A stretch of DNA of 64,000 nt from Blastochloris sulfoviridis (GTDB lineage: Bacteria; Pseudomonadota; Alphaproteobacteria; Rhizobiales; Xanthobacteraceae), in assembly GCF_008630065.1 (NCBI RefSeq), contig NZ_VWPL01000001.1, positions 1-64,000 on the forward strand, in the 5' to 3' direction. The notes beneath the pieces were generated by a model, which worked only from the letters and a program-made list of their open reading frames with translations, had not been told where the DNA came from and did not search any database. The position numbers were made by a program, and so were the translations under genes. Numbering within the stretch: the first letter of the stretch is position 1; each line of letters opens with the position of its first letter. Shown here piece after piece: positions 1-9,153 of this stretch.

Positions 1-220
1 TCGCCTTGCCGGTCAGCGTCAGGTTCTCGATGTCGCCGATGGCGTGAACAGCGTCGGCCAGACTGAAGGTCACCGAGGACTGCACCAGGTCGGTACCATC
101 GCCGCCGGTCTCGTCGACCACGTCCTTGGCGCTGTCGACCATATAGATGTCGCTGCCGGTGCCGCCGATCATCGTGTCGGCGCCCGCGCCGCCATTCAGG
201 ATATCGTCGCCGCCAAGGCC
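1..220 (-). repeat. Direct repeat in the RTX region, copy 1 (copy 2 at 973-1192)
   Basis: Bases 1-220 recur exactly at 973-1192, an offset of 972 bases (324 codons), so the repeat is in frame. A diverged third copy starts near 295. The repeat may extend left beyond the window. Confidence 0.93.
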
Positions 221-3200
221 GGTCAGCACGTTGGCGCCGGCATTGCCGATGATGATGTTGGCCAGGGCGTTGCCGGTGCCGCTGACGCTCGCCTTGCCGG
301 TCAGCGTCAGGTTCTCGATGTCGCCGATGGCATGCGCGCCGTCCGACAGGCTGAACGCCACCGACGACTGCACCAGGTCGGTGCCATCGCCGCCGGTCTC
401 GTCCACTACGTCCCCGGCGTTGTCGACCACATAGATGTCGTTGCCGGTGCCGCCGATCATCGTGTCGGCCCCGACCCAGCCATTGAGGGTGTCGGCACCG
501 CCGCCGCCGGTCAGCACGTTGGCAACCTTGCTGCCCGTCAGCTTGTCATCGAATTCCGAGCCGGTCACGTTCTCGAAGCCGGAGAGCGTGTCGCGGCCGG
601 CGCCGATCGTGTTCTGCGACTTTGTCGACGCAAGCGTCACCGTCACGCCGGCAGTGGCATGGGCGTAGGAGACGGTGTCGGTGCCGAGGCCGCCGACGAG
701 ATAGTTGTTGCCCGCATCGCCTTCCAGCGTGTCGTCGAACGCCGAGCCGGTGAGATATTCGATGCCGACGAGGGTGTCGCCCTCGGCGTCGCCGCCGCTG
801 GCCGTCCCATTCATCAGGCTGACATTGACGCCCACCATCGAGGCCGCATAGCTCGCGGTGTCGATGCCGAGACCGCCGTCCAGACGGTCGGCGCCGCCGA
901 GGCCGGCCAGCACGTTGTTGCCGATGTTGCCGGTGATCTCGTTGTCGAGCGCATTGCCGGTGCCGTTGATCTTCGCCTTGCCGGTCAGCGTCAGGTTCTC
1001 GATGTCGCCGATGGCGTGAACAGCGTCGGCCAGACTGAAGGTCACCGAGGACTGCACCAGGTCGGTACCATCGCCGCCGGTCTCGTCGACCACGTCCTTG
1101 GCGCTGTCGACCATATAGATGTCGCTGCCGGTGCCGCCGATCATCGTGTCGGCGCCCGCGCCGCCATTCAGGATATCGTCGCCGCCAAGGCCGAAGATCG
1201 AGTCGTTGCCGCTTCCGCCATTGATCTTGTCTTCCTCGTCCGTCGGCATCGGCTGGCCGGCGACCGGGGTCTTGCCATTGATGACATTGGCCGACGACGT
1301 TCCGTTGATCGTGACGCCAACGACGTTCGTCACCGAGACCGCGAGCGTCCGGACGCTCGCATTGACGCCATCCGAGGCGGACACCTCGACGACATAGACG
1401 TTGTCATGGTCGGCGTCGGTGGGGGTCTCGTAGTCCGGCGCCGTCTTGAACACCAAGCTGCCGTCGACGATGTCGAACAGGGCCGCGTCGGCGCCGCCAT
1501 TGATCGAGAAGGTTGCCGGCGTGTCGTCGACCGTGTCCGCGTCGGACGCCAACAGCGTCGCCACGACCGTCGAGTTCTCGGCCACGTCGACCACCAAGTC
1601 GCCGGACGGGTCGTTCGGGCCGATGACCGGTGCGTTGTCGTTAATGTCAATGAGGGCGACGGTGATCGTCTTGGTGGTGGTGTTCACACCGTCATTCGCC
1701 GTGACCTCGACCACATAGCTGTGCGGATCAATCTCGAAGTCCGGCGCCGTCTTGAACGCCAGCTTGCCGTCGACGATCTCGAACAGGTCGGCATCGGCGC
1801 CGCCGGTGATCGACAATGTCGCGGGATTGGTGCCCACGGTGTCGGGATCGGTCGAGGTCAGCGCCGCGACAAGCGTCCTGTTCTCGGCCACCGACTGCGC
1901 CGCCGCCGTGGTGATGGTCGGCGCCACGTCGTTGAGGTCGGTCACGCCAACCGTGATGTCCTGCGTGTCGGTGCCGCCCTGGCCGTCCGACACCTGCACG
2001 GTGACCTGATAGCCGGGCGTCGTGCCGGCACCCGGCAGCGCCTCGAAGTTGGGCGCGGACTTGAACGCCAGGTTGCCGTCGACGATCTGGAACAGGTCGG
2101 CATCTTCGCCACCGGCGAGCGCGAAGGTGAGCGTCTGCCCCTGGTCGGGATCGGTCGCAGCGAGTGCCGCAACGACGGTCGTGTTCTCGGCCACCGACTG
2201 AGCCGCCGCCGTGGTGAGGGTCGGCAGCTCGTTGACGTCGGTGAGAGCGACGGTGATCGTCTGCGACGTGGTGTTCACGCCGTCATCCGCCGTGACCTGC
2301 ACCTCGTAGCTGTGCGGATCGGTCTCGTAGTTCGGTGCCGTCTTGAACACCAGGTTGCCGCCGACGATCTGGAACAGGTCGGCGTCGGTGCCGCCGGTGA
2401 TCGACAATGTCGCGGGATTGGTGCCCACGGTGTCGGGATCGGTCGACGCGAGCGCCGCGACGAAGGTCGTGTTCTCGGCCACCGACTGCGCCGCCGCCGT
2501 GGTGATGGTCGGCGCCACGTCGTTGAGGTCGGTCACGCCTACCGTGATGTCCTGCGTGTCGGTGCCGCCCTGGCCGTCCGACACCTGCACGGTGACCTGA
2601 TAGCCGGGCGTCGTGCCGGCCGCCGGCAGCGCCTCGAAGTTCGGCGCCGCCTTGAACACCAGATTGCCGTCGACGATGTCGAACAGGTCGGCGTCCTCGC
2701 CACCGGCGATCGAGAAGCTTAGCGTCTGCCCCTGGTCGGGATCGGTGGCGGCAAGCGCCGCGACGACGCTCGTGTTCTCGGCCACCGACTGCGTTTCCGC
2801 CATGGTGATGACCGGCGCTTCGTTGACGTCGGTCACGTCCACCGTGATGGTGCGCGTGTCGGTGCCGCCCTGACCATCGGACACCTGCACGGTGACCTGA
2901 TAGCCGGGCGCCGTGCCGGCACCCGGCAGCGCCTCGTAGTTCGGCGCCGTCTTGAACGCCAGGTTGCCGTCGACGATGTCGAACAGGTCGGCGTCCTCGC
3001 CACCGGCGATCGCGAAGGTGAGCGTCTGCCCCTGGTCGGGATCGGTCGCGGCAAGCGCCGCGACGACGCTCGTGTTCTCGGCCACCGACTGCGTTTCCGC
3101 CATGGTGAGGGTCGGCGCCTCGTTGACGTCGGTGACGTTCACCGTGATGGTGCGCGTGTCGGTGCCGCCCTGACCATCGGACACCTGCACGGTGACCTGA

Positions 3201-6200
3201 TAGCCGGGCGCCGTGCCGGCACCCGGCAGCGCCTCGTAGTTCGGCGCCGTCTTGAACGCCAGGTTGCCGTCGACGATGTCGAACAGGTCGGCGTCCTCGC
3301 CACCGGCGATCGCGAAGGTGAGCGTCTGCCCCAGGTCGGGATCGGTCGCGGCAAGCGCCGCGACGACGCTCGTGTTCTCGGCCACCGACTGCGTTTCCGC
3401 CATGGTGAGGGTCGGCGCCTCGTTGACGTCGGTGACGTTCACCGTGATGGTGCGCGTGTCGGTGCCGCCCTGACCATCGGACACCTGCACCGCCACCTGA
3501 TAGCCCGGCGTCGTGCCGGCCGCCGGCAGCGCCTCGAAGTTGGGCGCGGACTTGAACACCAGATTGCCGTCGAGAATGTCGAACAGGTCGGCATCTTCGC
3601 CACCGGCGAGCGCGAAGGTGAGCGTCTGCCCCTGGTCGGGATCGGTCGCAGCGAGTGCCGCAACGACGGTCGTGTTCTCGGCCACCGACTGAGTTTCCGC
3701 CATGGTGAGGGTCGGCGCCTCGTTGACGTCGGTGACGTTCACCGTGATGTCCTGGGTGTCGGTGCCGCCCTGGCCGTCCGACACCTGCACGGTGACCTGA
3801 TAGCCGGGCGTGATGCCGGCCGCCGGCAGCGCCTCGAAGTTCGGCGCCGCCTTGAACACCAGATTGCCGTCGAGAATGTCGAACAGGTCGGCGTCCTCGC
3901 CACCGGCGAGCGCGAAGGTGAGCGTCTGCCCCTGGTCGGGATCGGTGGCGGCAAGCGCCGCGACGACGCTCGTGTTCTCGGCCACCGACTGAGTCGCCGC
4001 CATGGTGATCACCGGCGCCTCGTTGACGTCGGTCACCGCGACGCTGATCGTCTGGACGGTGGTGTTCGTGCCGTCGGTTGCCGTGAGCTGCACCTCATAG
4101 CTGTGCGGGCCGGTCTCGTAGTCCGGCGCCGTCCTGAACACCAGATTGCCGCCAACGATCTCGAACAGCGCCGCGTCGGCGCCGCCGGTGATCGAGAAGG
4201 TCGCCGGGTTGGTGCCGACGGTGTCGATATCGGTCGAGGTCAGCGCCGCGACAATGGTCGTGTTCTCAGCCACCGACTGTGTCGCCGCCGTGGTGATGGT
4301 CGGCGCCACGTCGTTGACGTCGGTCACGTTCACCGTGATGGCCTGCGTGTCGACGAAGCCCTTGCCATCCGACACCTGGACAGTGACCTGATAGCCGGGC
4401 GTCAAGCCGGCATCCGCCGGTAGCGCCTCGTAGTCGGGCGCGCTCTTGAACACCAGATTGCCGTTGTCGATGGCGAACAGGCCTGCATCCTCGCCGCCGA
4501 CGATCGAGAAGGTCAGCGTCTGCGGGTTCAGCGCCAGCCCCAGGTCGGCGTCGGTCGCGACGAGCGCCGCAACCACCGTACCGTTCTCGGCAATGCTGGC
4601 CGCACCGGTGTCGCCGCCGCCAAGCGAGGTAATGGTGGGCGCGGCATCCTGGATGATGTTCACCGTGTGCGTGCCGTTGGCGCCGACATCCAGAACCAGG
4701 ATATCGCCGGTCTGGCTCACCACCGTCGCGCCGCTGACGCTCAGCGTCCGGCCCGCCGTGCCGCCGAGATCGACCGTCAGCTTGCCCTCGCCGACCAGCG
4801 AGAAGGACAGGTTGACGCCGTCGCCGACGACGGAGGCCAGGTCCGCGCGCATCGGCAGCGCGGTGATGTGGGTCACGTCGGCGGCGGCGGTGCCGAGATT
4901 GATGGTGTAGGTGGCCGTGGCACCGCCGAGCGTCGGCGTGAACACGCTGTCACTGTCGTAGGCGTACCAGCCGGTGACGCTCGCGATCACCTTGCCGCTG
5001 AGATTGTCGAGGTCCAGCGCGAACTTGCCAGCGTCGGCGGAGGTCACGGTCGCGGTGATCGTATCCCCCGACACCGAGTAGGCAATGCTCGACTGCTCGA
5101 ACGTCTTGATGCGATTCGCCAGATCGGCGAGCGTCACGAACTCCGCCCCGGAATTGTAGACGTACTCGATGAACTGGGTGAACATCTCTTCGGTGTAGCC
5201 GCCATTCTCCCAGTTCGTCGGGCCATAGTCGTGCCAGGGCCAGACGATGACCGCCGCCTCGGCGTGGCTGGTCAGGCTGTTGAACTCGCTCATCCACTCG
5301 GCGAGCGCGGCCTCGGGCGTGTAGTGTTGATATCCGACGAGCGTGAAGTCGAACTTCATGTTCGGGGCGAGATAGACCTTGCCCGCCTCGGCGTCGGCGG
5401 CCGACAGATAGCCGAACGCACCGGGATAGCCGGCGCCGTTACTCGAATAGCCGCCCGACAGATAGCTGTAGTACTGCAGGATCTGCTCGGCGGTACTGGC
5501 GTACTCGGTCGCGCCCGGAACCGCCGCACCAATGCTGGTGAGCGTCGTCAGGTGCTGCAGGATGGCGTCGCGCGACTGGCCGAACTCATACTCGAAGGTG
5601 CCGGGCCCCGTGCCGTCGGTCAGGATTCGGGTGTCCTCGGCGGGATCGAGATTCAAGAGATGGGTGAGCGAGTGGCTGCCGATCTCGCCGCCCAGCGCCA
5701 GAAGCTGCTGGTAGTAGGGCAGCGAGATGGTCCAATCCGTGTATCCACTCTCCCCCTGATTGTCGCCGATGTTGATGTAGTACGAACTGACGAAATTGTA
5801 CGCGGCCTTCCACGACTCGACGATGGGAATCAGCTTGTCGTAGATGCCGGCGCTGCCGTCGGTCGGGTTCACCTGAGCGGCGAACTGCGACTGGTCCATG
5901 TCGGTCCGCGAGGCGAAGATCGAGTCCTGGCGGGTGAGCTGCAGCCCGACGGTGGGACCGCTTGCCCCTTCGACCGCGTATTGGATCGCCTGCGACAGCT
6001 GGTTGTTGTCGCCGAGCAGCGCCGTCGTCGAGAAGTGGACGTTGCGGTCGCCATTGACCGTGCTGGTGACGATGGCGTCATAGGTTCCGGCGCCCGTTCC
6101 CGTCACCGTCTGCGTGGCGATCACGGAGTGCGTCGTCGTTCCCGGCGTGGCATCCGTGAAGGCCTGCCAGCCGACGCCGGCGCTGTTGGCATAGGTGTTG

Positions 6201-7219
6201 ATCACCTCACCGGCGGTGTAGCCGCCGACGCCGTCGAAGCCGGTGCCGGCCGAACTGACCGTCACCTCGGTCGTGCCCGTGAAGCCGAAGGCCTCCGGCG
6301 CGAGATCGAAGAATTGCGCCATGCGCGCATAGGCATCGGGTAGCGCCGCGCCGGTCTCGTCATTGGTCATGAAGTTGCCGGCGGCGATCAGGCTGACGTC
6401 GTAATTCTCGGCCAGCAGCGTCAGCGTGTTGGTGATCGCCGTGACGTCGGCCGAATTCACGTTCTCGAACGACGGGAACACAATGGCGTCGTAATTCACC
6501 AGCTTCGACAGGTCCTTGAGGTCGGCCTCGGTGATCACGTCGAAGGGGATGCCGGCCATCGCCGCCTGGTTCTGGGCGGCAAGGAAGAGCTGGGTGTAGG
6601 CCGTCTCGGCAGCGTCGCCGGTCAACCCGAAATAGTTCGCCGCCGTCGTCTCCGAATAGACGATCGCGACCTTGGTGGTCGTGCCGGCGTCCACCGGCAG
6701 GTCGGCGGTGTCGACGATGGTGAAGGAGTTGTTGTAGCTTCCCGGTAGAAACGTCGCGTTGTTGACGTCGATCAGCGCATTGAGGGCGGCGGGGCTGCCG
6801 ATCGCAGTCTTGGGCACTGCGAACTCGATGGTGGTGCCGTCGCCGCTCAGACCGAAATCGAGAGTCTGGATGAGGGTGGCCACCTCATTGCCTGATGCGT
6901 CGGCGGCGACCGAATAGAGCGTCAGCGTGCTCCCGCTGAGTTCCACCTTGTACTCAACGCCGCCGGCGCTGCCCCAGATCTGATAGCCGGTGCTGCTGTC
7001 CTGATCGGTGTTGAGCCAGATGGTGGTGTTGTTGCCGATCGTGATGGCGTCACCGTTCTGGTCGACGGCGGACGCCTTGATCGCGAACACGTAGCTGTCG
7101 GCCTCGACCTTCCCGTAGACTTCGTAGTCCGCAACCGCATTACCGGTGTCGATCCGATCGCTCGGGGTCCAATCCGAGAGAGCCCCATCGAGCGTGACGC
7201 TTCCGACCGTGCCGGACAT
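1..7219 (-). CDS. Giant RTX/cadherin-repeat protein with PelA-like deacetylase domain (C-terminus cut by window edge)
   Basis: The frame opens with ATG at 7219 and stays open to base 1, giving 2406 codons and no stop. Residues 1-160 resemble a CBM9/DOMON-type sugar-binding domain (DGALSDW near the start). Residues about 170-330 resemble the GATase-like domain found before the deacetylase in PelA. Residues about 430-710 form a NodB/CE18-like deacetylase, with D440 and D442 in SRTDMDQ and the metal-binding pair H516/H520 in GSHSLTH. Eleven cadherin-like repeats of about 100 residues follow (about 860-1970, each with an EN motif and DVNEAP-type linkers), then RTX glycine/aspartate repeats such as GGAGADTMIGG. 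There is no N-terminal signal peptide, which with RTX repeats points to type I secretion through a C-terminal signal beyond the edge. The nearby exporter at 11.7-15.8 kb is the obvious candidate. PelA homology is inferred from motifs and context. Confidence 0.85.
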   Translation of the reverse strand, partial: MSGTVGSVTLDGALSDWTPSDRIDTGNAVADYEVYGKVEADSYVFAIKASAVDQNGDAITIGNNTTIWLNTDQDSSTGYQIWGSAGGVEYKVELSGSTLTLYSVAADASGNEVATLIQTLDFGLSGDGTTIEFAVPKTAIGSPAALNALIDVNNATFLPGSYNNSFTIVDTADLPVDAGTTTKVAIVYSETTAANYFGLTGDAAETAYTQLFLAAQNQAAMAGIPFDVITEADLKDLSKLVNYDAIVFPSFENVNSADVTAITNTLTLLAENYDVSLIAAGNFMTNDETGAALPDAYARMAQFFDLAPEAFGFTGTTEVTVSSAGTGFDGVGGYTAGEVINTYANSAGVGWQAFTDATPGTTTHSVIATQTVTGTGAGTYDAIVTSTVNGDRNVHFSTTALLGDNNQLSQAIQYAVEGASGPTVGLQLTRQDSIFASRTDMDQSQFAAQVNPTDGSAGIYDKLIPIVESWKAAYNFVSSYYINIGDNQGESGYTDWTISLPYYQQLLALGGEIGSHSLTHLLNLDPAEDTRILTDGTGPGTFEYEFGQSRDAILQHLTTLTSIGAAVPGATEYASTAEQILQYYSYLSGGYSSNGAGYPGAFGYLSAADAEAGKVYLAPNMKFDFTLVGYQHYTPEAALAEWMSEFNSLTSHAEAAVIVWPWHDYGPTNWENGGYTEEMFTQFIEYVYNSGAEFVTLADLANRIKTFEQSSIAYSVSGDTITATVTSADAGKFALDLDNLSGKVIASVTGWYAYDSDSVFTPTLGGATATYTINLGTAAADVTHITALPMRADLASVVGDGVNLSFSLVGEGKLTVDLGGTAGRTLSVSGATVVSQTGDILVLDVGANGTHTVNIIQDAAPTITSLGGGDTGAASIAENGTVVAALVATDADLGLALNPQTLTFSIVGGEDAGLFAIDNGNLVFKSAPDYEALPADAGLTPGYQVTVQVSDGKGFVDTQAITVNVTDVNDVAPTITTAATQSVAENTTIVAALTSTDIDTVGTNPATFSITGGADAALFEIVGGNLVFRTAPDYETGPHSYEVQLTATDGTNTTVQTISVAVTDVNEAPVITMAATQSVAENTSVVAALAATDPDQGQTLTFALAGGEDADLFDILDGNLVFKAAPNFEALPAAGITPGYQVTVQVSDGQGGTDTQDITVNVTDVNEAPTLTMAETQSVAENTTVVAALAATDPDQGQTLTFALAGGEDADLFDILDGNLVFKSAPNFEALPAAGTTPGYQVAVQVSDGQGGTDTRTITVNVTDVNEAPTLTMAETQSVAENTSVVAALAATDPDLGQTLTFAIAGGEDADLFDIVDGNLAFKTAPNYEALPGAGTAPGYQVTVQVSDGQGGTDTRTITVNVTDVNEAPTLTMAETQSVAENTSVVAALAATDPDQGQTLTFAIAGGEDADLFDIVDGNLAFKTAPNYEALPGAGTAPGYQVTVQVSDGQGGTDTRTITVDVTDVNEAPVITMAETQSVAENTSVVAALAATDPDQGQTLSFSIAGGEDADLFDIVDGNLVFKAAPNFEALPAAGTTPGYQVTVQVSDGQGGTDTQDITVGVTDLNDVAPTITTAAAQSVAENTTFVAALASTDPDTVGTNPATLSITGGTDADLFQIVGGNLVFKTAPNYETDPHSYEVQVTADDGVNTTSQTITVALTDVNELPTLTTAAAQSVAENTTVVAALAATDPDQGQTLTFALAGGEDADLFQIVDGNLAFKSAPNFEALPGAGTTPGYQVTVQVSDGQGGTDTQDITVGVTDLNDVAPTITTAAAQSVAENRTLVAALTSTDPDTVGTNPATLSITGGADADLFEIVDGKLAFKTAPDFEIDPHSYVVEVTANDGVNTTTKTITVALIDINDNAPVIGPNDPSGDLVVDVAENSTVVATLLASDADTVDDTPATFSINGGADAALFDIVDGSLVFKTAPDYETPTDADHDNVYVVEVSASDGVNASVRTLAVSVTNVVGVTINGTSSANVINGKTPVAGQPMPTDEEDKINGGSGNDSIFGLGGDDILNGGAGADTMIGGTGSDIYMVDSAKDVVDETGGDGTDLVQSSVTFSLADAVHAIGDIENLTLTGKAKINGTGNALDNEITGNIGNNVLAGLGGADRLDGGLGIDTASYAASMVGVNVSLMNGTASGGDAEGDTLVGIEYLTGSAFDDTLEGDAGNNYLVGGLGTDTVSYAHATAGVTVTLASTKSQNTIGAGRDTLSGFENVTGSEFDDKLTGSKVANVLTGGGGADTLNGWVGADTMIGGTGNDIYVVDNAGDVVDETGGDGTDLVQSSVAFSLSDGAHAIGDIENLTLTGKASVSGTGNALANIIIGNAGANVLTGLGGDDILNGGAGADTMIGGTGSDIYMVDSAKDVVDETGGDGTDLVQSSVTFSLADAVHAIGDIENLTLTGKA
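2881..3480 (-). repeat. Tandem pair of 300-bp cadherin repeat units, 299/300 identical
   Basis: Units 2881-3180 and 3181-3480 differ only at 3033 versus 3333 (t/a). Neighbouring 300-bp units in the same gene are clearly more diverged. The unit length is a multiple of three, so copy-number change keeps the frame. Confidence 0.95.
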
Positions 7220-7244
7220 AACTCAACCTCCGAGATTAACGACG

Positions 7245-7261
7245 TGATCGTTTCGCGATCA
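7245..7261. promoter_or_regulatory. Inverted repeat upstream of the giant RTX gene, possible operator
   Basis: TGATCG and CGATCA form perfect 6-base arms around a 5-base spacer, ending 26 bases upstream of the ATG at 7219. The position suits an operator over the promoter or leader. The binding protein is unknown. The TGAT/ATCA ends resemble Crp/Fnr half-sites, but the spacing is not the usual N6. Confidence 0.4.
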
Positions 7262-7426
7262 TTCCGGGAATGAATGTCCACCACGGTCTCAAACTGGCCG
7301 GCCCGAGCGGCACGGCAGCGTTGGTCTTGCGTCTCGGACACGGCTGGCTTCGGGCAATATCCGGCCGTGAGGGCGTGGTGCCCTTCGTGACCCATTCGCC
7401 GCTGGTGGACAGGCGGCGACAGGCCT

Positions 7427-7450
7427 CGGATGGGGACGCGTCCCCATCCG
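7427..7450. terminator. Perfect 24-bp palindrome just downstream of the export gene
   Basis: The arms are CGGATGGGGACG and its exact complement, with no spacer. It lies 20 bases beyond the stop of the minus-strand export gene and 208 bases upstream of the giant RTX gene. It can form a strong hairpin, but no T-run follows on the minus strand, so a Rho-independent terminator is only one reading. A dimeric-protein site is another. Confidence 0.5.
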
Positions 7451-7469
7451 ACCTGAAAAAGGGAAAGCT

Positions 7470-8888
7470 CTAGAAACCTTGCTTCAAAAGATTCGCCACC
7501 GGCTGTTCTGGCAGGATCGCATCCTCGTCTTCGCCGACCTTCAGCACGTCGCCCGGCATCAGCACCGACGTGTCGGTGGCGGGCACCATCTTCGGGCCGT
7601 CCTTCGTCTGCCGGACGATCGAGTGGCTCGGCGGCTTGCTGCCAAACGTCATGGCCACCAGCCGCTTGGCCTTGTCCAGCACGCCCGGGAGCATGTCGGC
7701 AGAGGCCATCACCGAGATCTGCACGTCGCCGATGGACTGCTTCACCTCGGCGATGGACTTGGTGAGCGTAGCCGTCCTCTCGGCAGCGAGGCCCGCCTTG
7801 GCACGCTCGGCCTGCTCCAGGCGGCTCTTTGCGTGCAGCACCGCGAGCAGGTGATCCTGCCAGCGAACCTCGATATCCGACAGCTCGGTGCGCAGCGTGA
7901 CGAGCGTATTGCTCGACACCATCGCCCTCTCTTTGAGCTTCATGATGGTATCGATCCGCTCGAGCCGAAGCTCCTTCTGCTTTTCGATCTGCACCGACTT
8001 GCGCGCAAGCGTATCGAGTTCGTTCTGCACGGACTTGATGGCCGCCGCCGCCTCTTCCACCCGCTGCTGATGCTTGACGCGGTCGAGCTGGCTCGATGCC
8101 ATCTCGGCGGCCAATGCGAGCCGCGCATCATTCTCGCCGACGAGCGACAGAAGCTGCTCGGGTGCGCGCGGCACGCCGCCATCGCGCTCCGCTTCCAGCA
8201 CGGCTTGGCGTGCGAGGAGCCGCTTCAACTGGTCCGCCGCCCTGCGAAGCTTCTCGAACTCCTGGACGCGGTCGCCCCTGTCCGTGCCCATGAAACCCAA
8301 TTTGTCGAGGCCGCCCGCAAGCGCGATGGCCTGAAGCGCCGTCATTCCGGGCGTGTGCTTGTAGGCGCCGGGGCTGCGAAGGGGCCCGACCACATAAACC
8401 GGAGCCCGCTCGATAATGGTGATGCTCACATCGGCGCCCCGGCCCATGGCCTTCGAGAACGCTTTCACCAGATCGCGCTGGATCTCGTCGAGTCGCCGGT
8501 CCTGAACGACGAATCGCCCGAGTCGCGGGAACGAGATGGAGCCGTCGACCTCGACGGCGTACTCGCCGGAGAAATCCATGCGCTGATAGAATGTGCGCAA
8601 GGCCGACCGCGCGCCGGCATCGAGCGACCCGTTCGCGGGAACGTCCATCGTCTCGAAGAACGAGATCTTGAGTCGGTCGCCGATCACCACGGTCGAACCG
8701 CCGAGAGAATCAGCGCCCGAGCGGGAGACGGGAATCGACGAGGTCGGACGTTCATCCGCGCCGGCACTGTACTCCTGTGCCTTTCCGCTCTCGCCAATGC
8801 CAAAAATGGCGACGAAGACTACAAGTGCCGCAGCGCTCCCAACGAGCGCTCCCCTGCCCGAAAGCCTGTGCGGATAGAACTCGAGCAT
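7470..8888 (-). CDS. Wza/ExoF-type polysaccharide export protein with coiled-coil region
   Basis: This 472-residue protein has an N-terminal membrane or signal segment (about residues 10-36). A polysaccharide-export domain follows (about 65-150, containing VVIGDRLKISFFE and VDGSISFPRLG), then an SLBB-like segment (APVYVVGPLRSPGAYKHTPG). Residues about 215-400 are charged, heptad-rich and probably coiled coil. It is longer than plain Wza and resembles ExoF-type proteins of rhizobia. The ATG at 8888 is chosen because GAGGAG sits just upstream; an upstream in-frame start lacks this. It probably forms or gates the periplasmic/outer-membrane exit of the polysaccharide whose Pel-like synthase lies at 20.9-25.8 kb. 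Two Fnr-like palindromes lie upstream. Confidence 0.85.
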   Translation of the reverse strand: MLEFYPHRLSGRGALVGSAAALVVFVAIFGIGESGKAQEYSAGADERPTSSIPVSRSGADSLGGSTVVIGDRLKISFFETMDVPANGSLDAGARSALRTFYQRMDFSGEYAVEVDGSISFPRLGRFVVQDRRLDEIQRDLVKAFSKAMGRGADVSITIIERAPVYVVGPLRSPGAYKHTPGMTALQAIALAGGLDKLGFMGTDRGDRVQEFEKLRRAADQLKRLLARQAVLEAERDGGVPRAPEQLLSLVGENDARLALAAEMASSQLDRVKHQQRVEEAAAAIKSVQNELDTLARKSVQIEKQKELRLERIDTIMKLKERAMVSSNTLVTLRTELSDIEVRWQDHLLAVLHAKSRLEQAERAKAGLAAERTATLTKSIAEVKQSIGDVQISVMASADMLPGVLDKAKRLVAMTFGSKPPSHSIVRQTKDGPKMVPATDTSVLMPGDVLKVGEDEDAILPEQPVANLLKQGF

Positions 8889-9071
8889 AATTCCGGCTCC
8901 TCTTCTTCGAACGCCCGCGACCAACCCCCATGGTTCACACGAAGGTTCTTCACTTGCTTTCGCCAGATATGTCTTGATTGCGCCGTAGCGCGATGGTTAA
9001 TTTTTCGTTAACTTACAATGTTCTACAAGAAACGATTGTATCAAACCGACTATGCGCGGGCTATTCCTAAT

Positions 9072-9089
9072 GTCTGATCCGGATCAGAC
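9072..9089. promoter_or_regulatory. Crp/Fnr-type palindrome, site 1
   Basis: GTCTGATCCGGATCAGAC is a perfect 18-bp palindrome. Its core TGA-N6-TCA has the spacing of Crp/Fnr family sites. It lies 184 bases upstream of the export gene start at 8888. A Crp/Fnr regulator is encoded at 15961-16788. Confidence 0.65.
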
Positions 9090-9135
9090 TTAGGCTTCAG
9101 CGGCGACCGATCGCAATCAGCGTTAACTTCGCAAA

Positions 9136-9153
9136 GTCTGACCTAGATCAGAC
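9136..9153. promoter_or_regulatory. Crp/Fnr-type palindrome, site 2
   Basis: GTCTGACCTAGATCAGAC repeats site 1 with an almost symmetric sequence and the same TGA-N6-TCA core. It starts 64 bases after site 1, close to six helical turns, which would allow two dimers on one DNA face. Confidence 0.65.

Noticed and set aside
44-2722. Long plus-strand open frame of 892 codons
   Set aside because: It is codon-for-codon antisense to the repetitive RTX/cadherin gene. Its product is a low-complexity Val/Gly/Arg-rich repeat with no family motif, a by-product of GC-rich repeats.
1340-4650. 300-base regular repeats considered as a CRISPR or satellite array
   Set aside because: The period is about 300 bases, the units are coding and in frame, and each encodes a cadherin-like domain with EN and DVNEAP motifs.
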